From Treponema sp. (GTDB taxonomy: Bacteria > Spirochaetota > Spirochaetia > Treponematales > Breznakiellaceae), in contig WQYB01000016.1 of the NCBI GenBank assembly GCA_009781475.1, forward strand, positions 1-41,371: 41,371 nt of DNA. Reading direction: 5' to 3'. The notes beneath the pieces are model-generated. The model saw only the letters and a program-made list of their open reading frames with translations, did no database searches and was not told the DNA's origin. Positions 30,401-39,502 of this stretch are shown piece by piece (position 1 is the first letter of the stretch; the number at the start of each line of letters is the position of its first letter). A program made the position numbers and the translations under genes.

Positions 30401-30497
30401 AACCACGGAGTACACGGAGTTTCACGGAGAAGAAAGTGTTTTCGTATATAAACCTCCGGGCAACTACAGTTGCCAATCCTCCGTGTCCTCTGTGGTT
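30401..30497. repeat. Inverted-repeat intergenic element (MITE/REP-like) between araA and araD
   Basis: The ends AACCACGGAGTACACGGAG (30401-30419) and CTCCGTGTCCTCTGTGGTT (30479-30497) are inverted repeats that agree at 17 of 19 positions. The interior holds a further palindrome, GGCAAC-TACA-GTTGCC (30459-30474). CACGGAG recurs as a short tandem motif (30404, 30413, 30423). The composition differs from the flanking AT-rich DNA. From general knowledge, ACCACGGAGGACACGGAG-like repeats are scattered through many bacterial genomes. No target-site duplication was resolved. Confidence 0.75.
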
Positions 30498-30508
30498 TTT
30501 CTTTATTA

Positions 30509-32026
30509 TCAATGCCAGTAAGCGTCTGAGTAGCGCAGTTCATCGCACAGGCGGTTTACATTTGTGTCTTTATCGATCAACACGAACTCGATGCCGCACA
30601 TCAACGCCCAATCTCTAAAATACTCTGCTGTTAAAGCGCGGCTGTAAACCGAATGATGCGTTCCGCCGCAGTGTATCCAACATTCAGCAGCTTCGCTAAG
30701 GCTCGGGTACGGTTTCCAAAGCGCACGTGCGACCGGAAGTTTTGGCATGTCGTTTTCTATTTTAATAGTATGTACTTCGTTTACGATCATTCTAAAACGG
30801 TTTCCAAGATCAACAAGGGTCGCAAGAACTGCATCCCCCGGCGCGGCATTAAATACCATACGCGCTGGATCTGCTTTACCGCCAATTCCCAAAGGATGAA
30901 CTTCGATGCGGGGTTTACCTTCGGCAATCGAAGGACATATTTCCAGCATGTGCGCACCAAGCGCCGCTTCCTTGCCAGGTTCAAAGTGATAAGTATAATC
31001 TTCCATAAAAGAAACGCCGCCTGTAAGTCCTGCTGCCATAACTTTTGCGCATCGTGTTAACATCGATTGTTTCCAGTCACCCTCTGCGCCAAAACCGTAG
31101 CCCTGTTCCATAAGCCGCTGTACTGCAAGACCGGGAAGCTGCGGTAAACCGTGCAAGTCCTGGAATGTAGTTGTAAACGCTCCTGCGTTTTCTACTTCAA
31201 GCATTTGTTTTAAAGCAATTTCTATTTTTGCCTGTTCCAACATTGCATTTCTTGCCGCACCTGCATTTTTTAATTCCGGTGTTAGTTCATAAGATGTTGT
31301 ATATTCCTGCACAAGATTTTCAGCCTGCGCATCAGTGACTTTTTGTAAACGTTGTGCCAAATCACCGATACCCCAGGTGTTTACTTGCCAGCCCATTTTT
31401 ATCTGCGCTTCGATCTTGTCGCCTTCTGTTACGGCAACTTCGCGCATGTTATCGCCAAGACGCAATACAACACTGTTCATTCCGTCTAGCTTTGCAGCTG
31501 CCGCTCTCATCCACACGCCAATCTTACGGCGGACAACACTATCCTGCCAAAAACCGGCGACAACTTTTCTAGGCAGGCGCATCCGCGTGTGAATGTAGCC
31601 GTGCTCTCTGTCGCCGTGCGCGGATTGATTTAAGTTCATAAAATCCATGTCTATCGAAGCCCAGGGAATGTCACGATTAAATTGTGTATGCAAATGTAAA
31701 ACCGGTTTTTTATTTACAGTAAGCCCTTGTATCCACATCTTTGACGGCGAAAAAGTATGCATCCATGTGATGATGCCAGCGCAAGCCGCGCAAGAGGCAG
31801 CTTCTTCAAAAAGACATCGTATCCCTTGCGGGGATTTTGCTGTCGGTTTTAATACAACAGTGCCCGGCAGAAGCGAATCTTTATTAAACTCGTCTGTCAT
31901 AATACGGGAATGTTCGGATACTTTTTTTAAAGTTTCATCTCCGTATAAATCCTGACTTCCCACAATGAACCAGTATTCGTAATTTTTAAGTTCGATCTTA
32001 TTATGATCTTTATTGTCACGATCCAT
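30509..32026 (-). CDS. araA: L-arabinose isomerase (AraA)
   Basis: AraA interconverts L-arabinose and L-ribulose with a Mn ion. The 505-residue protein begins with the family segment [12 protein letters not shown] (17-28). It retains the catalytic residues equivalent to E. coli Glu306, Glu333, His350 and His450 in [30 protein letters not shown] and WIHCGGTHH. The usual length is about 500. The ATG at 32026 has GGGGGAA five bases upstream and overlaps the end of araB by 11 bases, so the two are coupled. The stop lies 12 bases past one end of the inverted-repeat element. Confidence in function is very high. Confidence 0.97.
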   Translation of the reverse strand: MDRDNKDHNKIELKNYEYWFIVGSQDLYGDETLKKVSEHSRIMTDEFNKDSLLPGTVVLKPTAKSPQGIRCLFEEAASCAACAGIITWMHTFSPSKMWIQGLTVNKKPVLHLHTQFNRDIPWASIDMDFMNLNQSAHGDREHGYIHTRMRLPRKVVAGFWQDSVVRRKIGVWMRAAAAKLDGMNSVVLRLGDNMREVAVTEGDKIEAQIKMGWQVNTWGIGDLAQRLQKVTDAQAENLVQEYTTSYELTPELKNAGAARNAMLEQAKIEIALKQMLEVENAGAFTTTFQDLHGLPQLPGLAVQRLMEQGYGFGAEGDWKQSMLTRCAKVMAAGLTGGVSFMEDYTYHFEPGKEAALGAHMLEICPSIAEGKPRIEVHPLGIGGKADPARMVFNAAPGDAVLATLVDLGNRFRMIVNEVHTIKIENDMPKLPVARALWKPYPSLSEAAECWIHCGGTHHSVYSRALTAEYFRDWALMCGIEFVLIDKDTNVNRLCDELRYSDAYWH

Positions 32027-33620
32027 GATATTCCCCCGCAGTTTGTTCTATTTTTAATCCCTTTGTATATCGATCCATAAATATTTTAAAACTTTCTACA
32101 TCTTTTGGATCGGGTTCTATTTTAACGCTAGTAAGATTTGCAAAAACTTTTTCTGCCAAAAATTTTTCCAAAGAAAGCTGCGGTTCAATTTTCTTTTGCT
32201 GTAAAAAATTTGCAAGCAGCGCGATTCCCCAAGCACCGCCTTCGGCTGCGGATGTTTCCATTACAGAGACAGGTGTATTCAAGGCGGCTGCCATCAAACG
32301 CTGTCCGATAATTTTTGTTTTAAATAAACCGCCGTGCCCAAGAAGACTGTCGATACAAACATTTTCTTTTTCTGTAAGAATGTCCATGCCGTACTTTAAA
32401 GCGCCAAAGGCAGAGAAAAGCAATGTCCTGAAAAAGTTTGCCAATGTAAATTTACTGTTTGGCAGGCGGCAAAAAAGAGGGCGTCCTTCTTCGATTCCCG
32501 CAAGCGGCTCGCCTGAATAATAATTGTAAGAAAGAAGCCCTCCGCAATTACTGTCAGCTTCCAAAGCCTTGTTATAAAGCATAGAATACAAATCACTTTT
32601 ATCCATTTTAACATTCGCGATTTCAAAAGCCTCGCCGAACAATTTAACCCAGGCATCAATGTCGGAAGTGCAATTGTTACAATGAACCATTGCAACAGTT
32701 TTGCCCGCCGGAGTTGTTACGATATCAATTTCGGGGTACACCTTTGACAAATCTTTTTCTAAAACAATCATCGCAAACACAGAAGTTCCCGCAGAAATGT
32801 TTCCCGTCCGTTGTGTGATGCTGTTTGTCGCAACCATGCCTGTGCCTGCGTCTCCTTCCGGCGGGCAAAACGGGACACCGGCTTTTAAATTGCCGTTTGG
32901 ATCAAGAAGTAAAGCGCCTTCGGGTGTAAGTTCTCCTGCTGTATCCCCTGCGTTTAAAACTTTTGGTAAAATATTTTGTATATCCCAGTTGAAGTTATAA
33001 GGCTTTGTTAGCTGTGAAAATTGTTCGAGCATTTTTGAATTATAATTTAATGCCGAGCTATCAATCGGAAACATTCCTGATGCATCTCCAATGCCAAGCG
33101 CTTTAACCCCTGTAAGTTTCCAGTGAACAAAACCTGCAAGCGTTGTAATAAAATTAATGTCTTTTACATGAGGTTCATCGTTTAACATGACCTGATACAA
33201 ATGCGCAATACTCCAGCGTAGAGGAATGTTAAAATTAAATTTTTGTGTAAGTTCACTTGCGGCTTTTTCTGTTGTGGTATTACGCCATGTGCGAAACTGC
33301 GCAAGCTGCTTGCCGCTTTTGTCAAACGCAAGGTAGCCGTGCATCATCGCAGAAATTCCAATAGATCCAACGGTTGTAAGTGTTGTATCATATTTTTCTT
33401 TTACTTCATTAGACAAACTGCGAAAACTGTTTTGCACTCCAGTCCAAACATCATCTAAACTGTATGTCCAAATCCCGTTATCCAGTTTATTTTCCCAGTC
33501 ATGGCTTCCTGCGGCAATTGGTTTGTGGTTTTCATCGATTAATACCGACTTTATACGTGTAGAGCCAAGCTCTATGCCGAGGGTTGTTTTGCCCTCGGCA
33601 ATCAATTGTTTAAAATTCAT
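32016..33620 (-). CDS. araB: L-ribulokinase, FGGY family (Bacteroides-like AraB type)
   Basis: The 534-residue kinase phosphorylates L-ribulose with ATP. It starts [18 protein letters not shown] (12-29), the FGGY phosphate-1 motif with Asp/Glu variant, and has [11 protein letters not shown] (adenosine-side segment) and GHGGLFKTK in the C-terminal lobe. It resembles the AraB of Bacteroidota and clostridia rather than the about 566-residue E. coli AraB. The position as first gene before araA and araD supports the substrate. A GGAG ribosome site is 10 bases before the ATG, and a strong promoter with a palindromic spacer lies about 65-90 bases upstream. Xylulokinase or another pentulokinase is the alternative from sequence alone, but the operon makes ribulokinase much more likely. 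Confidence 0.9.
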   Translation of the reverse strand: MNFKQLIAEGKTTLGIELGSTRIKSVLIDENHKPIAAGSHDWENKLDNGIWTYSLDDVWTGVQNSFRSLSNEVKEKYDTTLTTVGSIGISAMMHGYLAFDKSGKQLAQFRTWRNTTTEKAASELTQKFNFNIPLRWSIAHLYQVMLNDEPHVKDINFITTLAGFVHWKLTGVKALGIGDASGMFPIDSSALNYNSKMLEQFSQLTKPYNFNWDIQNILPKVLNAGDTAGELTPEGALLLDPNGNLKAGVPFCPPEGDAGTGMVATNSITQRTGNISAGTSVFAMIVLEKDLSKVYPEIDIVTTPAGKTVAMVHCNNCTSDIDAWVKLFGEAFEIANVKMDKSDLYSMLYNKALEADSNCGGLLSYNYYSGEPLAGIEEGRPLFCRLPNSKFTLANFFRTLLFSAFGALKYGMDILTEKENVCIDSLLGHGGLFKTKIIGQRLMAAALNTPVSVMETSAAEGGAWGIALLANFLQQKKIEPQLSLEKFLAEKVFANLTSVKIEPDPKDVESFKIFMDRYTKGLKIEQTAGEYHGS

Positions 33621-33683
33621 GAACTTTTACTCCAAAGCGGACTATAAGAACAATTAAACTTTTATATTTTTGAAACATAACGA

Positions 33684-33712
33684 ATTTTAACCAGTTTTTT
33701 GCACTGGGTCAA
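33684..33712 (-). promoter_or_regulatory. Promoter of araBAD with palindromic operator in the spacer
   Basis: On the minus strand TTGACC (33707-33712), a 17-base spacer and TAAAAT (33684-33689) make a strong sigma-70-type promoter. Transcription would start near 33676, about 55 bases before the araB ATG. The spacer region contains the inverted repeat CCAGT-N7-ACTGG (33691-33707). A repressor bound there would block RNA polymerase. No AraR or other dedicated regulator gene is in the window. Confidence 0.65.
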
Positions 33713-33729
33713 GTTAAAAATTATTAATT

Positions 33730-34523
33730 TTATATAACCTTGTCAATATCTTTCGTACATACAAATATCATTTCATCACCATCATCCAAATTTCTTTTAT
33801 CGTAATATCCAAATTGTTCAATAATTTTAAAATTAAGATTTTTAAAATATTAACAATATCATTATAATCATAATATTTTATTGTCAACATATCCTCTTTT
33901 ACTGTTTCAACATTGTTTTCCAGTATTCTTATTTTATTTTTATATTGAATATATTTTTTTTCAGTATCAGCATAATGGTTAATTGTAGAACGTATAATAC
34001 GTTTATTTTCGTCAATAATACTATATGATACATCCTCTTTACCAAGCCAGTTCGCATCATAAACTCTTGGTTTAAATATGTCAAAAACAAAAATTCCATT
34101 ATCAGAAAGATGGTTATAAACACAATTCAAGCATTCAATTGTTTGCTCACGAATAGGAAGCCATTGTAATGCTCGCCATGGAATTATAATATATTCATAC
34201 TTTCGATCTAACATAAAATTTGACATATCCCCGTTTCTGATATGAATATTATTTTGTATATTTTTTGGAAAATTTTTTAATTTACTTCTAAATTTTTCTA
34301 GCATATATTCTGATAATTCAATGCATTCAAGCATTCTTCCTGTCTTTTCGGCTATATATAATGAAACTCTTCCTGTTCCGCTCGCTAGTTCTAAAATCGC
34401 ACCTTCTGTTTTATTTGCATATTCTACATAAAAATTTAAATCATCTTTTATTATTTCCCGGTTATCATAATCATAATATACCGCTGTATTATAATATAAA
34501 TTACCTGATAAATAATCTTCCAT
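33730..34523 (-). pseudogene. Class I SAM-dependent methyltransferase gene with a one-base frameshift
   Basis: The intact frame (33768-34523, 251 residues) has SAM-binding motif I LELASGTGRVSLYIAEKTG (42-60) and an IIIPWRALQWLP segment in place of a DNA-methylase catalytic motif, so the substrate is probably small. After NDIVNIL the frame loses family character. Adding one A in the A5 run (T5 on the plus strand, 33839-33843) restores FGYYDKRNLDDGDEMIFVC and a stop at 33730-33732, a typical end for this family and a total of about 264 residues. So the gene carries a recent frameshift or a sequencing error. AGAGGAAG lies seven bases before the ATG. The region is AT-richer than its neighbours. 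It is divergent from an XRE regulator. Confidence 0.75.
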
Positions 34524-34558
34524 ATTGATACTTCCTCTTAAAATTAATTAATTATTAC

Positions 34559-34629
34559 ACCCTAATTATATAGGGTTTTATGTCCACATTACCCTAATAT
34601 CTAAGGTTTTGCAAGACATTTATCCTAAT
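34559..34629. promoter_or_regulatory. Three operator-like repeats between methyltransferase and XRE genes
   Basis: Three copies of a CCTAAT-type motif are spaced 31-32 bases apart, about three helical turns: ACCCTAATTATATAGGGT (34559-34576, arms ACCCTA/TAGGGT), ACCCTAATATCTAAGGT (34591-34607, arms with one mismatch) and a degenerate ATCCTAATTTTTAAG (34622-34636). Even helical spacing in a divergent promoter next to an XRE gene suggests cooperative binding by that regulator. Confidence 0.55.
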
Positions 34630-34648
34630 TTTTAAGTAGCATTAAAGT

Positions 34649-34990
34649 ATGAGTTTTGGTGAAAATTTAAGAGAAGCCTTAGAATTAGCAAATTTAAGGC
34701 AAATAGATTTAGCAAACAAAACAGGAATTAACATTAAATCAATTGAAAATTATATAAAAAATGATGCCAAAACAATTCCATCAGCTGATAAAGCAGTGAG
34801 AATAGCAAAAGTTTTAAATGTAACTGTTGAATACCTTGTTGATGGAAATAATAAAAAAAAAGATGAAGCAAAAAATTATTTTATTAGAAATAGTAAGATA
34901 ACACCTATACTAGAAAAACTGGATAAATATAATTTTGAGGTAATTGTAACTATTGCGAAAGCATTACTCAACCTTCAGAAAAAGATTTAA
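34649..34990 (+). CDS. XRE-family helix-turn-helix transcriptional regulator
   Basis: The 113-residue protein has an N-terminal lambda-repressor/Cro-type helix-turn-helix (about 5-66): RQIDLANKTGINIKSIENYIK is the HTH core and the domain ends in VEYLVDG, a common XRE boundary. A 45-residue C-terminal helical tail rich in Lys, Ile and Leu may form the dimer interface. No peptidase or toxin domain is present. Ribosome-site match is weak. It is transcribed away from the methyltransferase gene and three repeated palindromic sites fill the shared promoter, so autoregulation and control of the methyltransferase are likely. AT content is higher than in the flanking sugar genes, suggesting acquisition as a unit. 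The signal it responds to is unknown. Confidence 0.88.
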   Translation: MSFGENLREALELANLRQIDLANKTGINIKSIENYIKNDAKTIPSADKAVRIAKVLNVTVEYLVDGNNKKKDEAKNYFIRNSKITPILEKLDKYNFEVIVTIAKALLNLQKKI

Positions 34991-35043
34991 CAGATTGATT
35001 TATAAATTTTGTATAAATATTTCAATATACTATTACTTACAAA

Positions 35044-37071
35044 TCATGCTAATATCAAAACACCTGCAACAGGAATCGTGAAGCGTTCGTTTGCGGCAAA
35101 CTTTTTGTCTGATAAAAGATCGCAACATGCAAATGGAATTACAACTTCTGTACCGGTATCATTGTGATTTAATACAAATGTAAATTCTTTTCCGTTTTTT
35201 ACGCGTCTTGTCGCTTCGATTCCTTCTGTAACAGGGAACACAGGCTGCACATTAGACTCATCGCAGATCATTTTTGTAAAGAGATCCAGTAATTCAACTT
35301 GCGGTCTTGCTCCAAAGTACCAAACTTGTCCCTTACCGAAATTGTTGCGGCATAAAACAGGAGTTCCCGCGTAAAAATCACTTTCGTAAGCTGCTACAAC
35401 CTGCGCGCCTTCGGGATGAATGATATCACAAAGCAGTTCTGCTTTCCATGTACCTTTTAAAACACCATCCCCAATTACAAAGCCGTTAGCTTTTCCCGGA
35501 AGCAGGACATCGGTTTCTTCAACCCATAAACCGCAAAGAGAGCGAAGCTCGCCCGGATAACCTTCAAGTGTACACAAGTCGCGATCATCTGCCAAACCGG
35601 AAAAATAAGTGGTAATTAGTATTCCGCCGCCGTTTACAAAAGCTTTTAATTTATCAGCGTAACCCGGTTTTACCATGTAAAGTAAAGGCGCAAAAAGTAT
35701 TTTATAATTATCAAGCGAAGTATCTATGCCGATTATATCTACAGAATAATTTTGTTTTGCAAGAGCTTCGTAATATCGATATACTTCTTCCGGATAATTC
35801 ATATCAGTTGTAGGACCTGATGATAATGTTGTAGCCCACCAGTTATCCCAATCATAAAGAACTGCAGCTTTGGAATCAAAGCGGCTTCCCAAAAATGAAT
35901 CGCCGAGTTTTTTTAATTCATCTCCGAGCTGCGTCACTTCACGGAATACTCTTGTGTTGCCATGTCCGCAATGATCGATTATCGCTCCGTGAAACTTTTC
36001 ACAGCAGCCGCGCGAGCGGCGCATCTGGAAAAACATTACAGTGTCAGAGCCGTGCGCAACTGCCTGATAACTCCAAAGACGCATAACACCCGGGCGCTTT
36101 AATGTGTTGTAAGGCTGCCAGTTAGTAACACTTGGAGTTTGTTCCATAAGAGAAAAAGGTTTTCCATCTCCGCAGCCGCGCATTAGAGCATGATTCATTG
36201 CGATTCGTGTATACGGACAATTTGGCCAGGGGTAATTATCCCAGGCAATAAAGTCCATGTGTTTTCCCCATTTAAAATAATCCAAATCCCAAAACGTACC
36301 CATCAAATTTGTCGTAACAGGAATATGAGGAACAACTTCCTTAAGCGCATTTGCTTCGACAAGAAAACAATCCAAAACACTGTCCGAATAAAAACGCCTG
36401 TAATCGATTGATTGTATCTGACACGTTGTAGAAGGCCGGTGATGTCCCCACTCAGGACCAAGATGGCTGGGAGAAACTATATCTTCCCAGTCGTGGTAGT
36501 TATGTCCCCAGAACGAAGTATTCCACGCTTCGTTTAAAGCTTCTAATGTTTTATATCTTTTTTTAAGCCATTCTCTAAAAGCATCCTGGCATTTATCGCA
36601 ATAACAATAACCGCCGTATTCATTTGATATATGCCATGCGACAATGTTTTCAAGTTTCCCATAACGCTGCGCTAGTTTGCGTGCCAGTTTGCCGGCATAT
36701 AAACGGTAGACACTGCTGTTAGGACATGAATTATGCCTGTTACCAAACTTTCGTTTTGAACCATCAGTATTAACCCGAAGAATTTCCGGATGCTTGCGTG
36801 CCATCCATGCCGGATGAGCAGCAGTAGAAGTAGCAAGACAGATTTTCATACCTGCTGTGCTGACGGTGTTAATAATTTCATCCAAAACAGAAAAATCGTA
36901 TACATCATCCGATTTTTGCAGCGATGCCCAGCTAAAAATATTTACAGATACAACATCAACGCCTGCCTGTGTTAAAAGGCGCATGTCCTCGTTCCAAATT
37001 TCTTTTGGCCATTGTTCGGGGTTGTAATCACCGCCGTATAAAATCTTGTTTACATTACCTGCCAGTTTCAT
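35044..37071 (-). CDS. GH42 beta-galactosidase (or alpha-L-arabinopyranosidase)
   Basis: The 675-residue GH42 enzyme begins KILYGGDYNPEQWP (9-22), has acid/base Glu151 in WHISNEYGG, nucleophile Glu310 in FSLMEQTPS and the family cysteine cluster Cys116, Cys156, Cys158 and Cys161 (zinc site). Domain B (trimerisation) and a C-terminal beta domain are present and length is normal. No signal peptide is present, so it should hydrolyse imported oligosaccharides such as galactosylated xyloglucan or galactan fragments. Some GH42 members act on alpha-L-arabinopyranosides, a real alternative in an arabinose locus. The promoter -10 box lies six bases before the ATG and no ribosome site is visible, suggesting a leaderless mRNA. 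It lies downstream of two hairpins that follow the receptor gene. Confidence 0.93.
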   Translation of the reverse strand: MKLAGNVNKILYGGDYNPEQWPKEIWNEDMRLLTQAGVDVVSVNIFSWASLQKSDDVYDFSVLDEIINTVSTAGMKICLATSTAAHPAWMARKHPEILRVNTDGSKRKFGNRHNSCPNSSVYRLYAGKLARKLAQRYGKLENIVAWHISNEYGGYCYCDKCQDAFREWLKKRYKTLEALNEAWNTSFWGHNYHDWEDIVSPSHLGPEWGHHRPSTTCQIQSIDYRRFYSDSVLDCFLVEANALKEVVPHIPVTTNLMGTFWDLDYFKWGKHMDFIAWDNYPWPNCPYTRIAMNHALMRGCGDGKPFSLMEQTPSVTNWQPYNTLKRPGVMRLWSYQAVAHGSDTVMFFQMRRSRGCCEKFHGAIIDHCGHGNTRVFREVTQLGDELKKLGDSFLGSRFDSKAAVLYDWDNWWATTLSSGPTTDMNYPEEVYRYYEALAKQNYSVDIIGIDTSLDNYKILFAPLLYMVKPGYADKLKAFVNGGGILITTYFSGLADDRDLCTLEGYPGELRSLCGLWVEETDVLLPGKANGFVIGDGVLKGTWKAELLCDIIHPEGAQVVAAYESDFYAGTPVLCRNNFGKGQVWYFGARPQVELLDLFTKMICDESNVQPVFPVTEGIEATRRVKNGKEFTFVLNHNDTGTEVVIPFACCDLLSDKKFAANERFTIPVAGVLILA

Positions 37072-37077
37072 GGCTTA

Positions 37078-37106
37078 ATTATAAAAGCAGATCTGTTATA
37101 AAGCAA
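37078..37106 (-). promoter_or_regulatory. Promoter of the GH42 gene, leaderless arrangement
   Basis: On the minus strand TTGCTT (37101-37106), a 17-base spacer and a perfect TATAAT (37078-37083) precede the ATG by only six bases (TAAGCC). There is no Shine-Dalgarno motif in between, so transcription would begin at or next to the start codon. Confidence 0.6.
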
Positions 37107-37120
37107 GAGAAAAGCATTAT

Positions 37121-37148
37121 GGAGTTTTACGCTTTTGCGTAAAACTCC
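37121..37148 (-). terminator. 12-base perfect hairpin upstream of GH42
   Basis: GGAGTTTTACGC and GCGTAAAACTCC form a perfect 12-base stem around a four-base loop. On the minus strand it follows the receptor gene and a second hairpin. It is not followed by a clean T-run, so it may act as a 3'-end stabiliser or a bidirectional stop. Confidence 0.55.
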
Positions 37149-37150
37149 CA

Positions 37151-37175
37151 GATAAAAACACGCAGTGTTTTTATC
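37151..37175 (-). terminator. 11-base perfect hairpin at the receptor gene stop codon
   Basis: GATAAAAACAC and GTGTTTTTATC pair perfectly around GCA. The hairpin begins within the stop codon of the chemotaxis receptor gene (TGA at 37174-37176), and its 3' arm carries five Ts. Together with the adjacent 12-base hairpin it should end transcription of the receptor gene before the GH42 promoter. Confidence 0.6.
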
Positions 37176-39372
37176 AAGCTACTTTGAAACGGGATACTTC
37201 CTTCATAAGCGCTGCGATTCGTTCGCGGTTCTGGCAGGAAATGTCATTAACATGATTTACCGCGACATTAATTTGATTTGCGCCTGTAGCCATTTCGTTC
37301 ATGCCGGAAGTAATTTCCTGCGTAATTTTTTCAAGATTAGATCCTTCACAAATTACTTCTCTTGCACCGCCAAGCATTTCATTGGAACCGCTTTTTACCT
37401 GGCGTGTAAGTTCATTAACATGGCTTACTCCTTCTAATATTTGCCTGCTGCCTGTTTCCTGTTCTTCCATCGCGCTGCGAATTGTTCCTTCCTGCTGCGC
37501 TACGGTTTTTACACCGGTATCAATTGCGTTGAACCTGTTTATTACATTTTCAGTTTTGCTTGTAATATTATCAATTGATTCTTTAATTTTCTTTAAGACA
37601 ATCCCGATAGTTTTTGACTGTTCACCGGAGCTTTCTGCGAGCTTTCGTATTTCATCAGCGACAACCGCAAAACCCTTGCCTGCATCTCCTGCATGAGCCG
37701 CTTCAATAGCAGCGTTCATTGACAATAGGTTAGTCTGACTTGCGATATTATCCATAACAGAGTTTATTTCCAAAAGCCCTTCTGAATCACGGACAATTTC
37801 CTGTATATCTTCTGCAACAGTCTGTAATCCGTTGCGTCCGATTTCCGACGCTTCACGAAGGCTTTCAACATTACAGGCATTCTTTATAAGCGTGTCAGTT
37901 ACAGAATGAACATTGGCAACCATCTGTTCAATAGCGGCTGAGGCTTGAGTTATATGAGAACTTTGATTTTCGACATGTTCGTTTAACTTGTGAATGTTTC
38001 CTGTAACACTTTCCATTGTTGCGTTTGTCTGAGTTACGCTTGCGCTCTGATTTAAAACCCGTCCTTTAATACTTTGTATATTGGTAGTTATTTCATTTAC
38101 AGCCGCTGCGGTTTCGTTCATGTTGTTCGCAAGGTCGTTGCCGATATCCGATAATTCAGACGCTTCAGTTTTAATGCTGACAACAAGATTCTTAATCTTA
38201 TCAAGTGTGTCGTTAAAATAATGGGAAAGGACTCCAACTTCGTCTTTGGAATTGTTGTCGATTCTTTTTGTTAAATCCCCTTCGCCTTCGGAAATATCCT
38301 TAAGGGTATTTGCAACATTAATAATCGGTTTAACAACCCTATTGGTAACAAAGAATGAAATGATGGAAACTACAATGAGTACAAAAACCGCAAAAACAAT
38401 TGCGAAAATAATCATTTCTTTAACAGGTCTATTTATCTCGTTCATAGGGATTCCCAATAAAAGGCTCCAGGGAGCATCCATATCCTGAATAAAGATAGGT
38501 TCATAAATCAAATGCAAATCAGTTTCGCGTATCGCTGAATAGCGCGTAACAACAACCGATCTTCCGTTATCTCCGCCGTTTCTAATCGACTGGACAACTC
38601 GCCCGTGCTGGTCTCCCAAAAGTTCCATTTCTCCTTTATTGGTATTAATGTTATCCATAATTCTTGTTTTGTCATAATGCGCTATAATTACACCATCATT
38701 TGTATATACACCCGCAACACCTTTACCGTCAAAAACTTCTATAACGATTTCATTAACTATTTCCTGCATACTGCTGGCATAGTTTATTCCTATAAGACCC
38801 ACGGGTATTCCAGCCGAATTCTTTACAGGGTACATCACTGTAAAAATGGGAATGTTTCCGAAACCATAAACATAATTCCTTACAGGAGGAGAGATCGCTG
38901 GTTTACCGTTCATTTCCGCTAAAAACCCTTGGATGCGATCATAACCTTCAGCTCCTTCAGCGGCAAGTTCAATTTCCCCCGTTCTATTCCGGGTGTAAAA
39001 AGTTTGATATAAACCAAGTCCGCTATCATAACTGTCAATTGTATCCGGAAGCCAGGCTGTCCAAATGCCTATAACAAACTCATTTTGCTGGATTGTACTT
39101 CTAAGGAATTCGTTATAAATATCTCTGCGCGTATTTTCTTGTGTGTTTTCAAAATCGCTTAGTATCTGCGAAAGTACTTTCGCGTAACCGGTAATTGTTT
39201 CTATACGCCTTTGAATTTCGATAGAATTTGCCCTTGCCATTTCTTCGGCATATTCAAACGTCGTACTTGTCTGTAAATTGCTTGCCCTTGTAAGCATAAA
39301 AACTGACAAAACAGCAATAACCGTCAAAATCATTACAAAAATGATTGATGTTAATTTAATTTTTAAACTCAT
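37174..39372 (-). CDS. Methyl-accepting chemotaxis protein with dCache sensor and HAMP
   Basis: The 732-residue receptor has an N-terminal helix (about 8-27), a large periplasmic double-Cache domain (about 35-300) containing [11 protein letters not shown]-like alpha-1 sequence and [20 protein letters not shown], a second helix (about 318-340), HAMP (about 340-395) and a long coiled-coil signalling domain with [20 protein letters not shown] at the tip. dCache domains usually bind amino acids, organic acids or small cations directly; the ligand here is unknown. A perfect AGGAGG precedes the ATG. It lies downstream of the pyruvate:ferredoxin oxidoreductase gene, separated by a terminator, so it is independently expressed. 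Receptor identity is certain. Confidence 0.95.
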   Translation of the reverse strand: MSLKIKLTSIIFVMILTVIAVLSVFMLTRASNLQTSTTFEYAEEMARANSIEIQRRIETITGYAKVLSQILSDFENTQENTRRDIYNEFLRSTIQQNEFVIGIWTAWLPDTIDSYDSGLGLYQTFYTRNRTGEIELAAEGAEGYDRIQGFLAEMNGKPAISPPVRNYVYGFGNIPIFTVMYPVKNSAGIPVGLIGINYASSMQEIVNEIVIEVFDGKGVAGVYTNDGVIIAHYDKTRIMDNINTNKGEMELLGDQHGRVVQSIRNGGDNGRSVVVTRYSAIRETDLHLIYEPIFIQDMDAPWSLLLGIPMNEINRPVKEMIIFAIVFAVFVLIVVSIISFFVTNRVVKPIINVANTLKDISEGEGDLTKRIDNNSKDEVGVLSHYFNDTLDKIKNLVVSIKTEASELSDIGNDLANNMNETAAAVNEITTNIQSIKGRVLNQSASVTQTNATMESVTGNIHKLNEHVENQSSHITQASAAIEQMVANVHSVTDTLIKNACNVESLREASEIGRNGLQTVAEDIQEIVRDSEGLLEINSVMDNIASQTNLLSMNAAIEAAHAGDAGKGFAVVADEIRKLAESSGEQSKTIGIVLKKIKESIDNITSKTENVINRFNAIDTGVKTVAQQEGTIRSAMEEQETGSRQILEGVSHVNELTRQVKSGSNEMLGGAREVICEGSNLEKITQEITSGMNEMATGANQINVAVNHVNDISCQNRERIAALMKEVSRFKVA

Positions 39373-39443
39373 GGTATTCCTCCTAAATTATAAAAAAACT
39401 ACAAATTTAATATAAAAAAATAATAAGGAGGCGACCATAAAAA

Positions 39444-39484
39444 AAAGCCCCCAAACACCAAATTTATTGGCGCTGGAGGGCTTT
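39444..39484 (-). terminator. Rho-independent terminator of the pyruvate:ferredoxin oxidoreductase gene
   Basis: On the minus strand AAAGCCCTCCAGCGCCAA pairs with TTGGTGTTTGGGGGCTTT around a short AT loop: about 18 base pairs with three G-T wobbles and one mismatch. A T8 tract (A run at 39439-39446 on the plus strand) overlaps the stem end. It begins 18 bases after the gene's stop codon. Confidence 0.88.
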
Positions 39485-39502
39485 CAACTTAAATTAAGAA
39501 AA

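Noticed and set aside
30379-30543. Upstream in-frame extension of araD (55 codons)
   Set aside because: It translates the inverted-repeat element and has no family resemblance; the ATG at 30378 gives the normal AraD N-terminus and length.
33730-34990. Restriction-modification system with control protein
   Set aside because: The methyltransferase has no DNA-methylase motif IV such as DPPY or PC, and no endonuclease gene is adjacent.
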